Positions 43,506-51,430 of a stretch of 64,000 nucleotides of DNA are shown here, in pieces. Position 1 is the first letter of the stretch. Each line of letters begins with the position of its first letter. The stretch lies in assembly GCA_036172455.1 (NCBI GenBank), contig JAXKVY010000004.1, forward strand, positions 62,001 to 126,000, written 5' to 3'. Source of the DNA: Candidatus Izemoplasma sp. Its GTDB lineage: Bacteria; Bacillota_I; Bacilli_A; Izemoplasmatales; Izemoplasmataceae. The notes below the pieces were generated by a model. It was not told where the DNA came from and did not search any database. It saw nothing but the letters and a program-made list of their open reading frames with translations. The position numbers were made by a program, and so were the translations under genes.

Positions 43506-44909
43506 TTATTCAGTTGGAGTAGCTTCAGTTAATGCTTCTTCAACTGCAACTTTCCAACCATCTACACCGATTGTTACACCAGCAACAGCATCGATTGTAC
43601 CTTCAGTAGCGTCAACTGTCCATTCCCAAGTTTGAGCATCTAAAATGGCAGCTTCTAATGCATCAGCTTGACCCCACCAGTCAAGTTTTCCTGCATCTAA
43701 TTCGTAGAAGTCATCACTAGCATCATTAGGAGTTCCGTTATCGTTAAGTGTATAGTTCATTGGATAGTCAGCAGGTACATCATAATCACGTTTCATTGAG
43801 ATAAAATCAGTTGTGCCATATTCAAAATGTGCAGCATCTAAGAATACGTCAACAATCATTCCATCTTCAATCGTAATTAATGCAGTATATCCAGCTTCAT
43901 GTCCGTAGTAAACACCATCTTCATAATCATAAGGAGCTTCGTGAGCAGCAGCCCATTCTTCAGCTGTAATAGTTGTTTCAACAACACCTAAGTCTGAGTC
44001 ACTTGCTTGAGCGATTGCGTCGTTCCAAGCGAATACGAATCCTTCAGCACCAACTGTAACACCAGCAACTGAGTCTGGATTGTTGTCTGCGTCAAACTCA
44101 ATAACATGATGAGGCACAGTTAAAGCAGTCCAAGAAGCATCGAATGGAGTTTCAGTAAGGTCAATTCCTTCCCAACCTTGATTTTCCATTACATAACTAG
44201 CTAGCATGTTTGCATGTTCGAACCATTCCATAGTGTCTCCACCTTCATCAGTGTCTCCCATACCATACCCATATCCTAAGTTTTGCTTAGTAGTACCATG
44301 AGATAAGGCATCAAAGATTACGTTTGCAATGCCACCTTTGTCATTAATAACAACGATTGCCATATAGTCACCAACAGGATCGAATCCGTAGTAAGTACCT
44401 GGCTCGTAATCACCTTTAACATCAGGGTTAAGTACGTAAGAACCATCACCAACAACCATGTTTGCACCATCATAGTCTGAGATTCCGCCAACGTTAATGA
44501 CGTTTTCGTATCCTAAACTGTCTAATGCAGCTTTAACGTATCCAGCGCGAGTTCCGCTACCACACATTAAGAAGATTGTTTTCTCTGAATCAAATAAACC
44601 TTGTAAACCAGCTTGGCTTACGATATCTTCAGCAGCAAAGTCCCAGTTACCATCAGTACGAACTAAGATATTTTCATACTCAAGATAATCAAAGAAAGGA
44701 ATAAACTCAAATCCACTAATATAACCAGATTTCATTTTGTCATCCCAGTTACGTAAGTCAATGTATTGAGCATCTTCTCTATTTAAATAGTCATCAATCT
44801 CAGCCATCGTTACAGTGTCAGGGATTTCAGGTAATTCTTCTTCTCCACCACATGCAGTTAACGCGAACGTTAAAACTAATGCAGCTAATAAAGCAAATAA
44901 TTTTTTCAT
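43506..44909 (-). CDS. Rhodanese lipoprotein fused to two FMN-bind-like repeats
   Basis: 467 residues. Lipobox LTAC (Cys20). A rhodanese domain (about 35-165) has AQYIDLRNWDDKMKSGYI and the active loop CGSGTRAGY with C116. Two repeats follow (about 170-300 and 310-460), each ending in DSVAGVTVG or DAVAGVTIG, which resemble the FMN attachment motif (S/T)GAT with Val for Ala. The first 270 residues are paralogous to the lipoprotein at 34267 on the other side of the Rnf operon. It may carry flavins set by ApbE and receive electrons from RnfG, with the rhodanese handling sulfur; that is inference. GGAGG precedes the ATG. Confidence 0.85.
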   Translation of the reverse strand: MKKLFALLAALVLTFALTACGGEEELPEIPDTVTMAEIDDYLNREDAQYIDLRNWDDKMKSGYISGFEFIPFFDYLEYENILVRTDGNWDFAAEDIVSQAGLQGLFDSEKTIFLMCGSGTRAGYVKAALDSLGYENVINVGGISDYDGANMVVGDGSYVLNPDVKGDYEPGTYYGFDPVGDYMAIVVINDKGGIANVIFDALSHGTTKQNLGYGYGMGDTDEGGDTMEWFEHANMLASYVMENQGWEGIDLTETPFDASWTALTVPHHVIEFDADNNPDSVAGVTVGAEGFVFAWNDAIAQASDSDLGVVETTITAEEWAAAHEAPYDYEDGVYYGHEAGYTALITIEDGMIVDVFLDAAHFEYGTTDFISMKRDYDVPADYPMNYTLNDNGTPNDASDDFYELDAGKLDWWGQADALEAAILDAQTWEWTVDATEGTIDAVAGVTIGVDGWKVAVEEALTEATPTE

Positions 44910-45071
44910 TGTTTCCTCCTAAGTTTTTTGTTTTTGCGAATCTAACTTATTTCACATTTCATATTATAGGATATAATATTGAAAACACAGTATTAAAAAA
45001 ATAAAAAAAGTAAAAAAAGCATAAATTTGACCCTTTTTCGTATCATTTCTATTTTGTAAATGAAAAACGTG

Positions 45072-45080
45072 TGATATAAT
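45072..45080 (+). promoter_or_regulatory. Extended -10 promoter of the NusG-II gene
   Basis: TGATATAAT: TATAAT at 45075-45080 with TG one base upstream. Weak -35 (TTGTAA at 45054-45059, spacing 15). Confidence 0.65.
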
Positions 45081-45110
45081 ACAACTAGATTAAAGGTTTA
45101 GGTGGTTTAA

Positions 45111-45533
45111 ATGAAGAAGTCTGACTTGATTTTAATAGTATTTTTACTGGTTGTTGCGGTCGGGTCATTTGTCTATTTTCAAAGATTGACCAGTCAGAAT
45201 TCAGTAGTCGATGGTACAGCCAATGTCTATTATAAAGATCAAATTATATTAACAATAGAATTAAAAGATGGCACATATCAAATTCATAATGATACATTAG
45301 TCGTTGACGCATCACTTGGAGAGTACACAGTGGTGGGATCCAATGGTGATGTCGTCATCGAATATAAAGATCATCGTGTACGTGTTATTGATGAAATTTC
45401 GCCAAAAAATATTTGTCAAATCCAGGGTTGGAGCAATTCGCCCTATCAACCCATTACGTGTCTACCGAACAATATAGTGATTTTAATTGAAGCGGATAAA
45501 GGTGATGATGCACCAGATGACATTACCGGTTAG
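45111..45533 (+). CDS. NusG domain II-containing exported protein
   Basis: 140 residues. A membrane anchor (about 6-24) precedes a NusG_II (PF07009-like) domain: strands around YKDQIILTIELKDG, and the signature ISPKNICQIQGWSNSPYQPI followed by TCLPNNIVILIE, with two conserved Cys. Such proteins recur beside FMN-bind, ApbE and Gx transporter genes; the exact function is unknown but a redox or heme-like role has been proposed from context. It is followed 10 bases later by a small membrane protein gene. AGGTGG precedes the ATG. Confidence 0.85.
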   Translation: MKKSDLILIVFLLVVAVGSFVYFQRLTSQNSVVDGTANVYYKDQIILTIELKDGTYQIHNDTLVVDASLGEYTVVGSNGDVVIEYKDHRVRVIDEISPKNICQIQGWSNSPYQPITCLPNNIVILIEADKGDDAPDDITG

Positions 45534-45543
45534 GAGATAAAAA

Positions 45544-45765
45544 ATGGATATTCTTTATAAAAATATACTAGAGTTATTGATGTTTTTTATACTATTTCCC
45601 TTTGTTTTAAAGTGGTTCAATGCTTTACGGTATGAAACACTTTTTAAAAAAGGACATGTTAAAGAAATACAAATCTTATTTATTATGACTGTCATTATAT
45701 TTACGTATTTTTTTACCCAAGCAATTATGCGCATTATTGAATTATCAACATCGATTATTGGTTAA
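45544..45765 (+). CDS. Small membrane protein, DUF1146 (YwzB)-like
   Basis: 73 residues with two hydrophobic helices (about 8-25 and 45-65) joined by a charged loop (ALRYETLFKKGHVKEIQ). Size and the W-F-x-A-L-R pattern resemble the DUF1146 family found in Bacillota. It is the second gene of a short operon with NusG-II. Function unknown. Confidence 0.6.
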   Translation: MDILYKNILELLMFFILFPFVLKWFNALRYETLFKKGHVKEIQILFIMTVIIFTYFFTQAIMRIIELSTSIIG

Positions 45766-45772
45766 TATAACA

Positions 45773-45798
45773 AAAGCAATCCGCTGGATTGCTTTTTT
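45773..45798. terminator. Terminator between convergent genes
   Basis: AAAGCAATCC (45773-45782) pairs with GGATTGCTTT (45786-45795), loop GCT, T run to 45798 on the plus strand; the minus side has a shorter T run. Confidence 0.9.
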
Positions 45799-46408
45799 AG
45801 AGAAATTTATGTGTCGTTTCAGTAATAGTGATCTCAGCTTTTCCTTTTGTATTATTGATAAAAAATTGTTTAAAGCTATCGAACTGATCAGCTTTCATTA
45901 TGATATGATACGTTACATGTGTGTCATAGGTTGTATCAACTAAATGATAGTCTTTACGAATGAAGTGTTCAACATGACCAATCTCATCAAAGGGAATTCT
46001 TAAACGCACCTTATGAAGTTCTGTAAGATACGTAAAGGTAGCTGATTCAATGTTTTGACTAACACCCTTTGCATATGCACGTACCAGCCCTGAAGCGCCA
46101 AGTTTAATTCCGCCAAAAAAACGCACAGATATCGCAAACACATTCGTGAGATCATTTTTCTTTAAGACATCTAACATGGGTAAGCCTGCAGTCCCTGAGG
46201 GTTCGCCATTATCATCGTACTTTTGAATCGATTGAAGCGGTTTAATAATGTAGGCAGTGCAGTAGTGATTTGCCCCAGGATGCTCATCTTTAATTGTTCT
46301 AAGATGTTTTTCTACAGCATCCACAGATGCAACAGGGATTAAATAGTTATGAAAGACACTTTTATTAATGACAAGCCGATTATATGTTGTTTTCTGAATA
46401 CTTTTCAT
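45797..46408 (-). CDS. yigZ: YigZ/IMPACT family protein
   Basis: 203 residues. The UPF0029/IMPACT signature is present: ASVDAVEKHLRTIKDEHPGANHY begins the domain, then DDGEPSGTAGLPML and FFGGIKLGASGLVRAYAKG. A C-terminal ferredoxin-like DUF1949 part follows. Role in bacteria unsettled, possibly in translation. The start at 46408 is chosen because GGTGAT precedes it and the minus-strand TGGTATAAT (TATAAT at 46424-46429) would place transcription start after the farther upstream ATG at 46435. Confidence 0.92.
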   Translation of the reverse strand: MKSIQKTTYNRLVINKSVFHNYLIPVASVDAVEKHLRTIKDEHPGANHYCTAYIIKPLQSIQKYDDNGEPSGTAGLPMLDVLKKNDLTNVFAISVRFFGGIKLGASGLVRAYAKGVSQNIESATFTYLTELHKVRLRIPFDEIGHVEHFIRKDYHLVDTTYDTHVTYHIIMKADQFDSFKQFFINNTKGKAEITITETTHKFL

Positions 46409-46508
46409 GGTATCACCGAGTGTATTATACCACATTTCATAAGCGATAAAAATACCTTAATTATTGGAAATATTGACCTAAATAGTGTATAATCAACTTG
46501 GTGATGAT

Positions 46509-47702
46509 ATGACTGACTATGAAGCAAATGCAAAACATGTATTAAAGACCTTAAACGACGCCGGTTACGAGGCGTATTTTGTTGGCGGATTTGTACGTGA
46601 CACCTTATTAAATTTACCCACAAAAGATATTGATATAACAACCAATGCTACACCACAAGAGGTCATTGACTTATTTGATCGCGTAAAAGAAACAGGTATG
46701 AAGTATGGTACTGTCACAGTACTGTTTAATAACCTTGCCTATGAAGTGACCACTTTTCGAAGTGATGGCACATATACGGATAATCGAAGACCAGACACCA
46801 TCCAGTTTTCAAAAACGCTAGAAGAGGATGTCAAACGTCGTGATTTTACAGTCAATGCGTTATGCATGGATTATGATGGAGATATTATTGATTTGGTCGA
46901 TGGTCAAGCGGACTTAGCTAAAGGAGAGTTACGCATGATTGGTGATCCGCATAAACGCCTTAAAGAAGATGCCTTACGGATGTTAAGGGCAATTCGGTTT
47001 GTGAGTAGTCATGGGTTTCATCTTCAACAAGAGACACATGGTGCGATTACAAGCCATAACGCCTTAATTCCGACCATTGCGATTGAGCGTATTATGCAAG
47101 AACTTGATAAAACATTTCGGGGTCAGTATCTCAATGAGGCGATAAATGTGTTGCTTGAAACAGATGTCGCTGATGTCTTATATGGGATTAAACCAGGGCT
47201 TGAGTATTTGAATCGAAAAGGGAAACAACTCAATAATCTTTCACCGATAGAAATCTTTACCATCTGTTTTATTCTTGGTGAAGATAATGATATTTGGCGC
47301 TTTTCGAATCGGCAACGCCGGTTAATTGATCAATTAATTTTACTCCATGAAGTGACAAAAGAAGATCAATTTAACACCTTTTTAGTGTTCTCATATTCGA
47401 TTGAAGTTTGTGACATAGTTAATCGGATTAACGTCACGTTAGGGTATCGTGATCAATCGCAACGGTTAAAAGAAATTGATCAATCCATGCCGATTAAAGA
47501 TGTCTGCGATTTAAAGTTTAAAGGTGAAGATATCATTAAGTTAACCACATTAAAAAAACACAGTTTAATAGGTCTCATTATTGATGATTTATTAGAAGGT
47601 GTTTTAGAAGGGCGCTTAAACAATAATTATCAGGAATTAAAAGACTATACATTAAATAAAATTAATGCCTTACAGAAAGACACGGGAGATAAGAATGAGT
47701 AA
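46509..47702 (+). CDS. cca: CCA tRNA nucleotidyltransferase
   Basis: 397 residues. Nucleotidyltransferase head motifs: YFVGGFVRDTLLNLPTKDID with the DxD pair, then RRPDTIQFSKTLEEDVKRRD and FTVNALCMD, then DPHKRLKEDALRMLRAIRF. This is a class II CCA-adding enzyme or poly(A) polymerase type; with 397 residues and no extra domains CCA addition is most likely. It builds or repairs the 3' CCA of tRNAs. The ATG at 46509 follows GGTG at 46500-46503 and a TATAAT at 46488-46493; an ATG at 46485 would precede the promoter box. It overlaps the pullulanase gene by 8 bases. Confidence 0.95.
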   Translation: MTDYEANAKHVLKTLNDAGYEAYFVGGFVRDTLLNLPTKDIDITTNATPQEVIDLFDRVKETGMKYGTVTVLFNNLAYEVTTFRSDGTYTDNRRPDTIQFSKTLEEDVKRRDFTVNALCMDYDGDIIDLVDGQADLAKGELRMIGDPHKRLKEDALRMLRAIRFVSSHGFHLQQETHGAITSHNALIPTIAIERIMQELDKTFRGQYLNEAINVLLETDVADVLYGIKPGLEYLNRKGKQLNNLSPIEIFTICFILGEDNDIWRFSNRQRRLIDQLILLHEVTKEDQFNTFLVFSYSIEVCDIVNRINVTLGYRDQSQRLKEIDQSMPIKDVCDLKFKGEDIIKLTTLKKHSLIGLIIDDLLEGVLEGRLNNNYQELKDYTLNKINALQKDTGDKNE

Positions 47703-49788
47703 ATTTTATGCCTATTTAGATGATTTTACAGAAATCACGGTGATTGTCCCATTAAAATATCGTGAGGACTTTGTAAAATCATTTAGAGTAATAGGGAATG
47801 AAGAAGAAATCGATTTAGAAATCATTTCAACACATACACTCGGTAATGAACGAAAATATGTGACACGCTTTGATGGATATATTTTACTGAATAAAATGTA
47901 TCATATTTTCGATGATTTAGGTGAGAGCGCTGAGTTGTTTACCGGTAAAATTGTTAGAACAGAGTTATTTGATGATATTTATTATTACGAACAATCTGAT
48001 TTAGGATCAAGTTATCGGCGTGACCGAACAAAGTTTAAAATTTGGACGCCAGTTGCAAAATATATGAAACTTGAATTACTTGATAAAGAGGGTAATAAAG
48101 AAGTTGTCCCAATGGAATATGATAACCAAGGTGTTTGGTATTTACGTCTTCGAGGAGATTATGAAGGCTATCAATATCGCTATATTTCATATGTCAATGG
48201 GAAAGAACATAAATTGACTGATCCGTACGGGAGAAGTTCAAGTGCAAACGCAGAATATTCTTATGTCATTGATGAGTCAAAATTGGTTAAACAGCGTGCA
48301 CAACGCCCTAAGTTTAGTGGGGTGTATACGGACGCGGTGATTTATGAAGCACATATACGGGATTTTACGATACAAGCGGAATTAAATGCGAAACACCCAG
48401 GGAAATATGCCTCTTTTACAGAAGAAGGGTTAACCACACCAAAAGGCAACCCAGCTGGGATTGATCATATTAAAGACTTAGGTATTACCCATGTTCAGTT
48501 ACTTCCTATTTATGATTTTGGGGATGTCGATGAGACAAATCCGGATCGTAAATATAACTGGGGATATAATCCTGAACAATACAATGTACCAGAAGGGTGG
48601 TATGCGAGTGACCCAGATGATCCGTATACGCGTATAAATGAGTTAAAACAATTGATTGATGACTTACATAAGAATCAATTACGTGTCGTGATGGATGTTG
48701 TATTCAATCATGTATTTGATATTGAATCATTCCCATTTGAAAAAATTGTACCGGGTTATGCGTATAGACATGATGACCAAGGTATGTTAACGAATAGTTC
48801 AGGATGTAATAACGATTTAGCGACTGAACGTCGGATGATTCGTAAATTTATTATTGATAGTGTCATGTACTGGGCGAAAGAGTATAAAATTGATGGGTTC
48901 CGATTTGATTTGATGGGGCTTATTGACATTAGAACAATGAATACCTTAAGACAAAAACTCGATCGGTTCCGTAGTGATATGATTGTATATGGTGAAGGAT
49001 GGAAAATGCCAACACAAATTGGGTATGACCGAACAGCTCACATGCACAATAGACACTTATTATTTAATATTGGCCATTTCAATGATAAAACAAGAGAACG
49101 CATTAAAGGCGCTACCTTCCAAATGAAAGACTTAGGATATGCCCTAGGCAGTAATGCCCATTTAGGTGATATCAAAAATATTATCAAGGGAAGTTGTCTC
49201 AATAAATTTTTATTCAGATATCCTTTACAATCTGTGAATTATGTTGAGTGTCATGATAATAATACATTCTTTGATAAAACCCAAAAAGCGTTACCAAAAA
49301 CATCATTAGATGAACGTAAAAAACGCCAACGTTTAGCGTTATCAATGGTTGTATTAAGTCAAGGTATTCCATTTATACATGCTGGACAAGAATTTTATAG
49401 AACCAAAAAAGGTGTGGAAAACTCGTATAAATCAGGCGATGAGATTAATCACATCGATTGGTCATTAATCGATGACAATATTGATGATATTGAATACTTA
49501 AGAGAAATATTAAGACTACGTCGTAAATATGATTTATTCCGTTTAAAAGCCCCATCTAAAATAAAAGACTATGTTGAAACACATGTCTTTGAAACAGGAA
49601 CAATCCATTACCGGTTAAATGATCCAGAAACTAACTTACTGGTTATTTTTAAAAACAATACAGCGAAAGAAACCTTTGATTTAGATGGACGATACACCCT
49701 GATTTTTGATGGAAAAAAACGTTCGCGTCGAATCTTAACAAAAATTAATGTCGATGACATTACAACATACATACTGAAAAAGAAATAG
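47695..49788 (+). CDS. pulA: Type I pullulanase (GH13 debranching enzyme)
   Basis: 697 residues. An N-terminal carbohydrate-binding-like part (about 1-110), a CBM48 domain and the GH13 barrel. Marks: YNWGYNPEQYNVPEGWYA (the pullulanase YNWGYxP box), VVMDVVFNHVFD, DGFRFDLMGLID with the nucleophile Asp, VYGEGWKMPT with the acid/base Glu, and YVECHDNNTF. It cuts alpha-1,6 links in glycogen or pullulan. No signal peptide, so it acts in the cytoplasm. Start 47695 follows GGGAGAT and overlaps cca. Confidence 0.93.
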   Translation: MSKFYAYLDDFTEITVIVPLKYREDFVKSFRVIGNEEEIDLEIISTHTLGNERKYVTRFDGYILLNKMYHIFDDLGESAELFTGKIVRTELFDDIYYYEQSDLGSSYRRDRTKFKIWTPVAKYMKLELLDKEGNKEVVPMEYDNQGVWYLRLRGDYEGYQYRYISYVNGKEHKLTDPYGRSSSANAEYSYVIDESKLVKQRAQRPKFSGVYTDAVIYEAHIRDFTIQAELNAKHPGKYASFTEEGLTTPKGNPAGIDHIKDLGITHVQLLPIYDFGDVDETNPDRKYNWGYNPEQYNVPEGWYASDPDDPYTRINELKQLIDDLHKNQLRVVMDVVFNHVFDIESFPFEKIVPGYAYRHDDQGMLTNSSGCNNDLATERRMIRKFIIDSVMYWAKEYKIDGFRFDLMGLIDIRTMNTLRQKLDRFRSDMIVYGEGWKMPTQIGYDRTAHMHNRHLLFNIGHFNDKTRERIKGATFQMKDLGYALGSNAHLGDIKNIIKGSCLNKFLFRYPLQSVNYVECHDNNTFFDKTQKALPKTSLDERKKRQRLALSMVVLSQGIPFIHAGQEFYRTKKGVENSYKSGDEINHIDWSLIDDNIDDIEYLREILRLRRKYDLFRLKAPSKIKDYVETHVFETGTIHYRLNDPETNLLVIFKNNTAKETFDLDGRYTLIFDGKKRSRRILTKINVDDITTYILKKK

Positions 49789-49796
49789 GTGAAATC

Positions 49797-50702
49797 ATGG
49801 AAACAACAACCTTTTTTGCAAAAATAATATCGGTAAATCAAACTTCATATGAGACAAACACATTACGAATTGAACATGAAACCCATGATGGCGAAACAAT
49901 TCGCATCGACCAAAACAGTGATGTTTTAGAAAATGCCGTTTATGAGTTTGAATGCCAAACGGTCACATTTAAAGAACAACCACAATTACAAGTCGTCAAG
50001 TTTACTCATATTGATGCATCAGATATTCCATTTAAGAGACGTCAAGAATTAATGGAGACATTTTATGAGTATGCCCCAGTCTCAATGGAAAAAGTCAAAG
50101 ATATCATTGAAAGTTATTTAAAACGGCTAAAGAACCCAATCATAAAAGAACTCGTATTGACATTATATGAGCGTCATGAAAAAGACTTTTATTTATACCC
50201 TGCGGCGACAACGTTTCATCATGCGTATATTGGTGGACTAAGCTATCATACCTCAACCATGTTAACATTGATTGATGGCTTTTTAGATGTGTATCCATTC
50301 TTAAATGAAGACTTACTAATCGCAGGTATTTTCTTACATGATATTTGTAAAATTGAAGAGTTATCACATTATGCAGGCCCTGAATATACCAAAGTCGGTA
50401 AACTCATTGGTCATATTACAATGGGAGTAAAAGAAATTGAACTCGTCGCCCATGAGCTCGGTTATAAAGATACAGAAGAAGTCTTACTTATTCAGCATAT
50501 GATCTTGTCTCACCATTATTATGGGAATTATGGGTCACCGAAAAAAACCAATATCCCTGAGGCATTAATCCTTCATTTTATTGATAACATCGACTCTAAA
50601 ATGACCGTATTACAAGAAACACTTGATCAAACTGAAAAAGGAGAATTTACTTCCCCAATTCGTGTTTTAGATCGTGAAAGATATTATAAATCTAAGCTTT
50701 AA
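49797..50702 (+). CDS. yhaM: YhaM-type 3'-5' exonuclease (OB fold plus HD domain)
   Basis: 301 residues. An N-terminal OB-like nucleic-acid-binding part (about 1-85) is followed by an HD domain: FHHAYIGGLSYHTSTML, IAGIFLHDICKIEEL with the HD pair, and an H in MILSHHYYGNYG. Order and length match YhaM of Bacillus, which trims RNA and single-stranded DNA. Eight bases after the pullulanase stop, with AGGTGA before the ATG; last gene of this unit, which begins at cca. Confidence 0.93.
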   Translation: METTTFFAKIISVNQTSYETNTLRIEHETHDGETIRIDQNSDVLENAVYEFECQTVTFKEQPQLQVVKFTHIDASDIPFKRRQELMETFYEYAPVSMEKVKDIIESYLKRLKNPIIKELVLTLYERHEKDFYLYPAATTFHHAYIGGLSYHTSTMLTLIDGFLDVYPFLNEDLLIAGIFLHDICKIEELSHYAGPEYTKVGKLIGHITMGVKEIELVAHELGYKDTEEVLLIQHMILSHHYYGNYGSPKKTNIPEALILHFIDNIDSKMTVLQETLDQTEKGEFTSPIRVLDRERYYKSKL

Positions 50703-50837
50703 CTAGAATATAAGGAAACGGTTATATCCCAGTTTTTTCGAGCTAAAATAGATAGTACTTTACAATAATACTAGACCATATCATACTAAAGTGGCTTCAT
50801 TGTAAAGGACACGTTGACACAAAGACATAGTATACCT

Positions 50838-50873
50838 AAAGTGCTGATTCTCTAGAGGAATCGCACTTTTTTA
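50838..50873 (+). terminator. Terminator downstream of yhaM
   Basis: AAAGTGC (50838-50844) pairs with GCACTTT (50863-50869) and GATTC (50846-50850) with GAATC (50858-50862), with one bulged T, then a T run to 50873. It lies 135 bases after the yhaM stop; the sequence between could hold a small transcript. Confidence 0.85.
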
Positions 50874-51300
50874 TTTTATATTAACGGGATTCTTATATTA
50901 CCATTTATATCACGTTATGTAAGACATTCTCGATGGCTGTGTTATGATTTAATTTTATATAAAATTTGAATCTTCCAAAGAAGGATTCGGTTGATGGGAT
51001 GTTTCAATAAGTCCAATAACGAGACAGGGTTGGGTAATATGTTCTAATGCATTCCATTTTCCTTATTATGTTAGAGAATAATCGATGTTTTGTTATGTCT
51101 TTAGGGTCACCATCACAAAATATATCTTGAATTATCTAGACACTTCTCTAGTGACTATTTCCTTTGTTTGACTAGCTTTAAACATTAAAGTTACTTCTCT
51201 TATATGATCTTATCTAAACTGGATATAAATAATGTCAGTGATACGTACAGCGAATTGTCTCCCTAGGGTAAACGCTCCCTTCCCTCTGTTTTATGTATAC
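50874..51300. other. Gene-free stretch
   Basis: No complete gene, tRNA or repeat is visible. Short open runs on the minus strand (for example about 51000-51115, containing KDITKHRLFSNIIRKM) suggest, weakly, remains of a broken gene. Confidence 0.3.
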
Positions 51301-51343
51301 AAAAAAGATGCTAGCAAACACTATTTTTGTGTCTGCTAACATC
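51301..51343 (-). terminator. Terminator of the parvulin-like lipoprotein gene
   Basis: On the minus strand the arms (51329-51343 and 51307-51321) form a 15-pair stem with two G-U pairs around a 7-base loop, followed by six Ts (51301-51306). The G-U pairs form only in the minus-strand RNA, which fixes the direction. Confidence 0.9.
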
Positions 51344-51430
51344 TTAATATTTCAAAATATAGACCTTTTATTTTACTGTGTTTATTTGTATAGGCTTTCC
51401 CCTATACTTTAAGCGGTCCTTTTGTATGAA

